Source of the DNA: Novosphingobium sp. 18050
Lineage (GTDB): Bacteria > Pseudomonadota > Alphaproteobacteria > Sphingomonadales > Sphingomonadaceae
Direction of reading: 5' to 3'
Assembly (NCBI RefSeq): GCF_902706195.1
Contig: NZ_CACSJO010000004.1
Span: forward strand, 230,495-294,494
Length of the DNA: 64,000 bases
In this document: positions 58,161 through 64,000 of the stretch, one piece after another
How positions within the stretch are numbered: position 1 is the stretch's first letter
Layout: every line of letters starts with the position of its first letter
Position numbers and translations under genes: made by a program
The notes under the pieces: generated by a model
Database searches by the model: none
Seen by the model: only the letters and a program-made list of their open reading frames with translations
What the model was told of the DNA's origin: nothing

Positions 58161-59558
58161 CTAGAGACAGCCCGCCAATGCTCCCGGCACCGCCTGCGCC
58201 AGCTGGCCTGCAGTGAACGCGGGCGGACATTGCCGCGCCGCCTCACCGTGGAGCCAAACGCCCTCGCAGGCTGCCTCGAACGCGCCGATGCCGGTGGCGG
58301 CGCGGCTGGCAATCACGCCTGCCAATACGTCCCCGGTCCCGGCGGTCGAAAGCCACGACGACGCGCGCGGCGCGCAGGCCAGCCGCCCATCCGGCGCAGC
58401 GACAACTGTGTCCGGCCCCTTGGCTACCACTATCATCCCGCTCGCCTCCGCCAGCGCCAGCGCGCGTTCGGGCCGCGTGCCGAAGCCGCCGAGATCGAAC
58501 GCCCGCTCCAGCGCGACCAGTTCGCCCTCATGCGGCGTAGCGATGACAGGCGCGGTCCGCGCAGCCAGATGGCGCGGCGACAGCAGCACCAGAGCGTCGG
58601 CATCGACGACAACCGGCACCGGATCGGTCAAGGCAGTCCCCAGTCGTTCACGAGCGGCGGCATCACGGCCAAGGCCCGGCCCGACCAGCACCGCTCTGTT
58701 GCGATCGTCGACCAGCACTTCGGCAAGCGGCCCGGTATCGACGACGAGATCGGCCGGCGCATTGCGCTTGGAATCGGCGAAGAGCTTGACGTATCCCGCC
58801 CCTGCTCCCTGCGCCGCGATGGCCGCAAGGATCGCCGCTCCCGGCATCGCCCCGCCCACCACTGCCAGCAGCCCCCGCCGGTATTTATGTGAATCCGCAG
58901 CCGGCCCATGGATCACGGGGCGCCCGATGGCGCGCGCCGCTCCATCCAGGGCGGCGACACCGATCGGCACCAGCCGCACCATGCCCACATGCGCGCTGGC
59001 CGGCATGAGGAAATGCGCGAATTTCCACGCTCCAAGCGCGACCGTCAGGTCGTAGTCCGGCAGGCCTTCGCCCAGCAGCATGCCCGAATCGGCTTGCACT
59101 CCGCTGGGCACGTCGATGGCGATGCAGCGGCGATGTCCTGCTGCGAGCCGGGCGAGCAATCCTCCGTGCTCCGCCGAAAGCGGACGTTTCAAGCCGCTGC
59201 CGAAAAGGCAATCGACAAGGACCTCGCCCTGCAACTCCACATCCGGGCCCAGCACTTCGCCGCCGAACAATGAGCGGGCATTGCGGCAGGCGTCCGTCGC
59301 GGGCTCGCCCGCCGCGACGACAACTGCGTGACCGCCCCGCTCCCGGATCGCCTCGGCAATGACATAGCCGTCGCCGCCGTTATTGCCGGGGCCGCACAGC
59401 ACGGTCACCCTGTGACGACCGGCCACACGCCATACCCATTCGGCAGCGCCGCGCCCGGCCACCTGCATCAGCACATCTACACTGGAACCGCCCACGATCA
59501 GCAGGTCCTCAGCGTCGCGCATCTGGGCCACGGTCAGGATCTGGTCAGTCAGCGCCAT
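58161..59558 (-). CDS. nnr: Bifunctional NAD(P)H-hydrate epimerase / ADP-dependent dehydratase
   Basis: A 465-residue fusion that repairs hydrated NAD(P)H. N-terminal YjeF_N domain (about 1-200) with CGPGNNGGDGYV; C-terminal ribokinase-like dehydratase domain (about 215-460) with GPGLGRDAAARERL and TAGTGDVLAGVIA. Start MALTDQIL chosen over an earlier Met that lies inside the upstream lipoprotein gene; the two genes overlap by 14 nt. Confidence 0.94.
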   Translation of the reverse strand: MALTDQILTVAQMRDAEDLLIVGGSSVDVLMQVAGRGAAEWVWRVAGRHRVTVLCGPGNNGGDGYVIAEAIRERGGHAVVVAAGEPATDACRNARSLFGGEVLGPDVELQGEVLVDCLFGSGLKRPLSAEHGGLLARLAAGHRRCIAIDVPSGVQADSGMLLGEGLPDYDLTVALGAWKFAHFLMPASAHVGMVRLVPIGVAALDGAARAIGRPVIHGPAADSHKYRRGLLAVVGGAMPGAAILAAIAAQGAGAGYVKLFADSKRNAPADLVVDTGPLAEVLVDDRNRAVLVGPGLGRDAAARERLGTALTDPVPVVVDADALVLLSPRHLAARTAPVIATPHEGELVALERAFDLGGFGTRPERALALAEASGMIVVAKGPDTVVAAPDGRLACAPRASSWLSTAGTGDVLAGVIASRAATGIGAFEAACEGVWLHGEAARQCPPAFTAGQLAQAVPGALAGCL

Positions 59559-59943
59559 CGGGCATCTCCGTCGCCGGGAAAAGGTAGTGGTCACCCCCCA
59601 CGGTAATGTCGAGCTTACCGTTCGCAAGGCTGGTCACAGCCTTGTCCGCGCCATCGCTTGGGGCCAGGCTGGCGCCTCCCTCCGTCACATCGAAGCGGCG
59701 GAATGCGCCGTCAGGGTGACGCACGACGAGGGTATGTTTGCCATCAGTCTCGATTCGCTCCACCGCGCAGACGGGCTTCATCTGCACCGAACCGCCGACC
59801 GCGCAGTCGATATGCTCGTCTCCCGCAGCGATCGGGGGCGGCTCGCTGTTCGAACAGGCCCCGAGCAAGAGCGCAAGCGCCGCCCCGGCACCCTTGGACA
59901 GGCTCAGGACCGGCGGGTTTAGGGTATGGGGGACCGCAAACAT
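59545..59943 (-). CDS. Lipoprotein with a REP-encoded signal-peptide segment
   Basis: A 132-residue lipoprotein. Lipobox LLLGAC with modified C30, then SNSEPPPIAAGDEHIDCAV and a beta-rich domain ending GDHYLFPATEMPDGAD. Residues about 11-18 (PVLSLSKG) are encoded by a sequence of the REP type; LSLSKG supplies the positive charge before the hydrophobic core. A later start does not leave a basic n-region. Function unknown. Confidence 0.72.
   Translation of the reverse strand: MFAVPHTLNPPVLSLSKGAGAALALLLGACSNSEPPPIAAGDEHIDCAVGGSVQMKPVCAVERIETDGKHTLVVRHPDGAFRRFDVTEGGASLAPSDGADKAVTSLANGKLDITVGGDHYLFPATEMPDGAD
59888..59911 (-). repeat. Half REP-like element inside a coding region
   Basis: Minus-strand GGTCCTGAGCCTGTCCAAGG resembles one arm of the REP family seen at 55033-55155 (CTGAGCTTGTCGAAG). 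It lies in frame within the lipoprotein signal peptide; no partner arm is close by. Confidence 0.55.
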
Positions 59944-60092
59944 TAACGCTTGCTACAAGGCCCGCGCCTCAAGCGAAAGCGCCTCATGGCTTGTCAGGAC
60001 TCCGACCAAAAACTCCCGCGCCCCCGCTAAAACGGGGACAACGGGGTATTTTGGACTACCTCGTGGCAATCGGGTCCTCCCGAACCCGAGGC

Positions 60093-61955
60093 TTATTTAC
60101 GCTTGAGCTGGCTCACGTCGCGAATGGCACCGCGTGCGGCGCTGGTGGTCATCGCCGCATAGGCCTGAAGCGCGGCAGAAACCTTGCGCGGGCGCGGGTG
60201 TACCGGAGACCAGGCATCATCTCCGCGCGCTTCCTGCTGCGAGCGGCGATGGGCCATGACCTCGTCCGAGATCATCAGGTTGATGGTACGGCCGGGGATG
60301 TCGATCTCGATGGTATCGCCGTTCTCGACCAGGCCGATCTCGCCGCCCTCTGCCGCTTCAGGCGAAGCGTGGCCGATGGAAAGGCCCGAAGTACCGCCCG
60401 AGAAACGCCCGTCCGTCAGCAGCGCGCAGGCTTTGCCCAGGCCCTTCGACTTGAGGTAGCTGGTCGGGTAGAGCATTTCCTGCATGCCCGGCCCGCCGCG
60501 CGGTCCTTCGTAGCGGATGACCACCACGTCGCCCGCGCCGACCTGTCCGCCGAGGATACCGGCAACCGCAGCGTCCTGCGATTCGTAAACCCGCGCGGTG
60601 CCGGTGAACTTGAGGATGCTGTCGTCCACGCCCGCCGTCTTCACGATGCAGCCATCGCGCGCGATGTTGCCGTAGAGCACGGCGATGCCGCCGTCCTGGC
60701 TGAAGGCATGCTCCTTGGAGCGGATGACACCGTTCTCGCGGTCGAGGTCGAGTTCTTCCCAGCGCTCGGACTGGCTGAACGCGGTCTGCGTCGGCACGCC
60801 GCCCGGCGCGGCCTTGTAGAACTGCTCGACCGAAGGCTCGGTGGTGCGGCTGATGTCCCAGCGCTCGATCGCCTCGCCCAGCGTGCGGGTGTGGACGGTC
60901 GGCAGGTCGGTGTGCAGCAGGCCGGCACGTTCCAGCTGGCCGAGGATCGCGTAGATGCCGCCGGCGCGGTGGACGTCCTCCATGTGGACGTCGGACTTGG
61001 CCGGCGCGACCTTGGACAGGCACGGCACCTTGCGGCTCAGGCGGTCGATGTCGGCCATGGTGAAGTCCACGCCCGCCTCGGCTGCGGCGGCCAGCAGGTG
61101 GAGCACGGTGTTGGTCGATCCGCCCATGGCGATGTCGAGGCTCATGGCGTTTTCGAACGCCTTGAAGCTGGCGACATTGCGCGGCAGGACGCTTTCGTCC
61201 TCCTGCTCGTAATAGCGGTGGCACATGTCCACAGCGACGCGGCCCGCTTCAAGGAACAGACGCTCGCGGTCGGAGTGGGTGGCAAGCGTCGAGCCATTGC
61301 CCGGCAGCGACAGGCCCAGCGCTTCTGTCAGGCAGTTCATCGAGTTGGCGGTGAACATACCCGAGCACGAACCGCAGGTGGGGCAGGCCGAACGCTCGAT
61401 CGCGGCGACTTCCTCGTCGGTGTAGCTTTCATCGGCGGCGGCAACCATCGCGTCGACCAGATCGAGCGCCTGCACCTTGCCTTTGAGGATGACCTTGCCG
61501 GCCTCCATCGGGCCGCCGGAAACGAACACGGCGGGGATGTTGAGGCGCATCGCGGCCATCAGCATGCCGGGGGTGATCTTGTCGCAGTTGGAGATACACA
61601 CCATCGCATCGGCGCAGTGGGCATTGACCATGTATTCCACGCTGTCGGCGATCAGGTCGCGGCTGGGCAGCGAATAGAGCATGCCGTCGTGGCCCATGGC
61701 GATGCCGTCATCGACCGCGATGGTGTTGAATTCCTTGGCCACGCCGCCCGACGCCTCGATCTCGCGCGCGACGAGCTGGCCCAGGTCCTTGAGGTGGACG
61801 TGGCCGGGCACGAACTGGGTGAACGAATTGACCACCGCGATGATCGGTTTGCCGAAGTCACCGTCCTTCATGCCCGTCGCGCGCCAGAGCCCGCGTGCAC
61901 CCGCCATGTTGCGGCCGTGGGTCGAAGTGCGTGAACGATAGGCGGGCATTGTCAT
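60093..61955 (-). CDS. ilvD: Dihydroxy-acid dehydratase
   Basis: A 620-residue Fe-S dehydratase of branched-chain amino acid synthesis. [10 protein letters not shown] and [19 protein letters not shown] carry the cluster cysteines; the C-terminal [21 protein letters not shown] is the IlvD/Edd signature. Two adjacent Mets can start it. A TATAAT hexamer lies about 85 nt upstream. In the 175-nt leader I see no convincing leucine-type attenuator. Confidence 0.97.
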   Translation of the reverse strand: MTMPAYRSRTSTHGRNMAGARGLWRATGMKDGDFGKPIIAVVNSFTQFVPGHVHLKDLGQLVAREIEASGGVAKEFNTIAVDDGIAMGHDGMLYSLPSRDLIADSVEYMVNAHCADAMVCISNCDKITPGMLMAAMRLNIPAVFVSGGPMEAGKVILKGKVQALDLVDAMVAAADESYTDEEVAAIERSACPTCGSCSGMFTANSMNCLTEALGLSLPGNGSTLATHSDRERLFLEAGRVAVDMCHRYYEQEDESVLPRNVASFKAFENAMSLDIAMGGSTNTVLHLLAAAAEAGVDFTMADIDRLSRKVPCLSKVAPAKSDVHMEDVHRAGGIYAILGQLERAGLLHTDLPTVHTRTLGEAIERWDISRTTEPSVEQFYKAAPGGVPTQTAFSQSERWEELDLDRENGVIRSKEHAFSQDGGIAVLYGNIARDGCIVKTAGVDDSILKFTGTARVYESQDAAVAGILGGQVGAGDVVVIRYEGPRGGPGMQEMLYPTSYLKSKGLGKACALLTDGRFSGGTSGLSIGHASPEAAEGGEIGLVENGDTIEIDIPGRTINLMISDEVMAHRRSQQEARGDDAWSPVHPRPRKVSAALQAYAAMTTSAARGAIRDVSQLKRK

Positions 61956-62039
61956 GGACTCCGGGTCATGGGCGCATGGATGCGCGAGTTGGATCGCCCC
62001 TACACGTCAATAGGTTTCAACTCAACGGCAGTTTTCGAC

Positions 62040-62045
62040 ATTATA
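62040..62045 (-). promoter_or_regulatory. Candidate -10 box of ilvD
   Basis: Perfect TATAAT on the minus strand in an AT-rich patch 85 nt before the ilvD start. No good -35 box at 16-18 nt, so an activator may be needed. Confidence 0.35.
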
Positions 62046-62130
62046 TTTCACTACGCGGTACAAAGGTTTCGACGCTGGGAAGATGATAGCACATATCCGT
62101 CGTCCCGGCACCGGTCCGGCACCGCCGCCT

Positions 62131-62850
62131 TCAAAGCAGGCGCACAACCTCTGCGCACAGACCGGCCATGACCTGAGCCCATTCAGCCTGCCCTGCCGCA
62201 TCCGCGATCAGGTCCTGTCGGATTTCGATGCTCAGATAGGGCAGTCCATTCGCCTCGGCATGACGGTTCATCGAGGCATTGAGCAGCTTGCCCGAATAGG
62301 GTTCCTGATCGCCGACGACGAAGCCTTGCGCCTCGAGCCAGGGAATGGCGATGCGCGCGGCACGCTCATCCTCGTTGTAAAGGATGCCGATCTGCCACGG
62401 CCGCGGCTTGTCGCATGTCGCAAGACCGGGGGTGAAGCTGTGGAGCGAGAGGATCAGAGCCGGCGGGGTTTCGTGCAGCAAAGTCTCCAGCCCCGAGTGA
62501 TAGGGCTCGAAGAAGCGCGTCACGCGGGCCTGGCGCTGCTGCGGCATCAGGACGTTGCCGGGGATCGCATGGCCGTCGCTGACTTCGGGCATCATGCCGG
62601 GAACGTCGTATTTGCGGTTGTAGTCGCACACGAGGCGGCTGACATTCCCCAGCCACGCGGCCGTACCGGGGCTGACCATCCGTTCGGCGATGGCACCGAC
62701 ACCGATGTCGATGGCGATGTGGAGTTGGAGAAGCGCCGGGTCGATGCCGAGGTCGATATCCTCCGGCACGCGGTTCGAAGCATGGTCCGAAACGACCAAT
62801 ATCCCGCCGGACTGCGGCGTGCCGAGCAGACGGTGAAAATCGGATTCCAA
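62131..62850 (-). CDS. N-formylglutamate amidohydrolase family protein
   Basis: A 239-residue zinc amidohydrolase of the PF05013 family: VVSDHASNRVPEDID, DIGVGAIAERM, DYNRKYD, SLHSFTPG and IEIRQDLIAD are the conserved blocks. In histidine breakdown such enzymes hydrolyse N-formylglutamate, but no hut genes are adjacent, so the substrate is uncertain. Start is 28 nt after the ispE stop: co-transcription likely. Confidence 0.87.
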   Translation of the reverse strand: MESDFHRLLGTPQSGGILVVSDHASNRVPEDIDLGIDPALLQLHIAIDIGVGAIAERMVSPGTAAWLGNVSRLVCDYNRKYDVPGMMPEVSDGHAIPGNVLMPQQRQARVTRFFEPYHSGLETLLHETPPALILSLHSFTPGLATCDKPRPWQIGILYNEDERAARIAIPWLEAQGFVVGDQEPYSGKLLNASMNRHAEANGLPYLSIEIRQDLIADAAGQAEWAQVMAGLCAEVVRLL

Positions 62851-62878
62851 ACTGACCTCCTGATCCGGGGCGAGAACC

Positions 62879-63688
62879 TTACCTCAATCTCCCCGCCATT
62901 TGCCACCAGCCGGGATGCGATTTCGCCAGCTTTTCCGCCGCTGTCTGCAATTGCGCCTCGTTTTCGTAAAGCGCAAAGCACGTCGCGCCCGAACCGGACA
63001 TACGGGTAAGGAACGGAGCGGTATCGCTCAGGGCTGCCAGCACTTCGGCGATAACGGGGCAGATCGCGATGGCGGGCGCTTCGAGGTCGTTACGGCCTTC
63101 CAGCGCGACCTTTCGGACGGAGCCGCTCGGCATGGCGCCGCGATCGACGCCGTCCCAGGCTTTGAAAACCGGCCCGGTTGTCAAAGCCACTCGCGGGTTG
63201 ACCAACAGTACCGGCGTGCAGGCCAGGTCGTTCTCGATGGGAACAAGATCGGTGCCTGTGCCCGTACCGATACAGGTGACCGACAGCACGCAGGCCGGCA
63301 CATCGGCGCCGAGTGTGGCGGCGCGGGCCTGCCAGTCATCGGGAAGCCCGTGGCCACGCTCGACCATGCGGAACACCGCGCCCGCATCCGCCGAGCCACC
63401 GCCAAGGCCCGCCGCCACGGGAAGGCGCTTTTCGAGTTCGACTGCCCAGCCCTTTGCGTGGGGCAGCGCCGAAAGCGCCTTGGCGACGATGTTGCCGAAA
63501 GGGTCCTCAATGCCGCTTGCGAACTCACCGTGAGTGGTCAGCCTGTCCGCCTCAGCCGGGGAAGCGGAGAGCCGGTCGCCGTCATCGACGAAGGCGAACA
63601 GGGTTTCCAGCTCGTGATATCCGTCCTCGCGGCGGCGACGGACGTGCAGCGCGAGGTTAATTTTGGCGTAGGCGGTTTCGGTCAGCAT
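62879..63688 (-). CDS. ispE: 4-diphosphocytidyl-2-C-methyl-D-erythritol kinase
   Basis: A GHMP kinase of the MEP isoprenoid pathway. AYAKINLALHVRRRREDGYHE at the N-terminus, ATP loop PVAAGLGGGSADAGAV and GSGATCFALY near the C-terminus are diagnostic. The start MLTETAYAKIN gives 269 residues; Mets 4 and 12 codons upstream are alternatives. The gene is preceded by a terminator belonging to the next gene. Confidence 0.95.
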   Translation of the reverse strand: MLTETAYAKINLALHVRRRREDGYHELETLFAFVDDGDRLSASPAEADRLTTHGEFASGIEDPFGNIVAKALSALPHAKGWAVELEKRLPVAAGLGGGSADAGAVFRMVERGHGLPDDWQARAATLGADVPACVLSVTCIGTGTGTDLVPIENDLACTPVLLVNPRVALTTGPVFKAWDGVDRGAMPSGSVRKVALEGRNDLEAPAIAICPVIAEVLAALSDTAPFLTRMSGSGATCFALYENEAQLQTAAEKLAKSHPGWWQMAGRLR

Positions 63689-63736
63689 CCCCGCACCCAT
63701 GGCGCGGCGGGGCGGGTGAGGCAAGGCAGGCCTTGA

Positions 63737-63777
63737 CGGTATAAAAACAACAAAGGGGAGGTCTGGCCTCCCCTTTG
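63737..63777 (-). terminator. Intrinsic terminator of the ETF-QO gene
   Basis: Perfect 11-bp stem CAAAGGGGAGG / CCTCCCCTTTG with a 5-nt loop, followed on the minus strand by TTGTTTTTAT. It begins 5 nt after the ETF-QO stop. Confidence 0.88.
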
Positions 63778-63782
63778 ACGTG

Positions 63783-64000
<218 letters not shown>

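Noticed and set aside
59658..61934. 758-codon plus-strand frame opposite ilvD
   Set aside because: Mirror of the ilvD coding frame; no domain recognisable.

Overview
This window is a 64-kb stretch of a GC-rich, densely coded chromosome from an alphaproteobacterium, most likely a sphingomonad (Novosphingobium/Sphingomonas type). The evidence is a Shemin-pathway 5-aminolevulinate synthase, an HWE-type histidine kinase fragment, lepB-rnc-era and plsY-dprA-topA gene order, a complete methylmalonyl-CoA pathway, and intergenic palindromes of the kind common in Sphingomonadaceae. The genus is an inference. Almost everything is chromosomal core. I found no prophage, transposase, CRISPR array, rRNA or tRNA gene.

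Layout. 0-9 kb: 3' end of a sensor kinase-receiver hybrid, a low-molecular-weight phosphatase, an acetyltransferase, purC, an M16 zinc peptidase, a PEP-mutase/isocitrate-lyase family enzyme, then divergent gph and glmU. 9-15 kb: a TPR protein and a ribbon-helix-helix/PIN toxin-antitoxin pair lie between glmU and glmS, followed by a membrane GGDEF-EAL protein. 15-27 kb (minus strand): a propionate block of pccB, thiolase, methylmalonyl-CoA epimerase, scpA, then bioB, an LprI-like protein, an esterase, pccA and a CsaA-like protein. The last five have overlapping or touching ends. Biotin synthase is therefore made with a biotin-dependent carboxylase, and the products flow to succinyl-CoA. 27-47 kb: gor, pgi, lepB-rnc-era with a coupled SGNH hydrolase, a GT39-like membrane glycosyltransferase, plsY-dprA-membrane protein-topA with a 59-aa gene coupled to topA, murI, hemA, an EEP-family protein and an OYE-family reductase.

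47-55 kb is the most distinctive region. Ornithine decarboxylase (TTG start, structured leader), carboxynorspermidine decarboxylase and a carboxynorspermidine dehydrogenase form the aspartate-semialdehyde route to spermidine-type polyamines. A DMT/DUF486 membrane protein and a Cys-rich lipoprotein sit inside that operon. Divergent from it is btaAB for DGTS betaine lipid synthesis, preceded by a tandem array resembling Pho boxes. 55-64 kb: a threonine/serine dehydratase, two small proteins, a TrmA/RumA-type RNA methyltransferase, nnr, a lipoprotein, ilvD, an N-formylglutamate amidohydrolase family protein, ispE and the 3' end of ETF-ubiquinone oxidoreductase.

The best leads for new biology are the ornithine decarboxylase leader (interleaved helices that bury the ribosome binding site, plus a 12-codon upstream ORF), the Pho-box-like array before btaAB, the polyamine operon with two passenger membrane/secreted proteins, a lipoprotein whose signal peptide is partly encoded by REP-like sequence, and a Z-DNA-prone tract in front of topA. 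All were found by reading; none was tested by database search.
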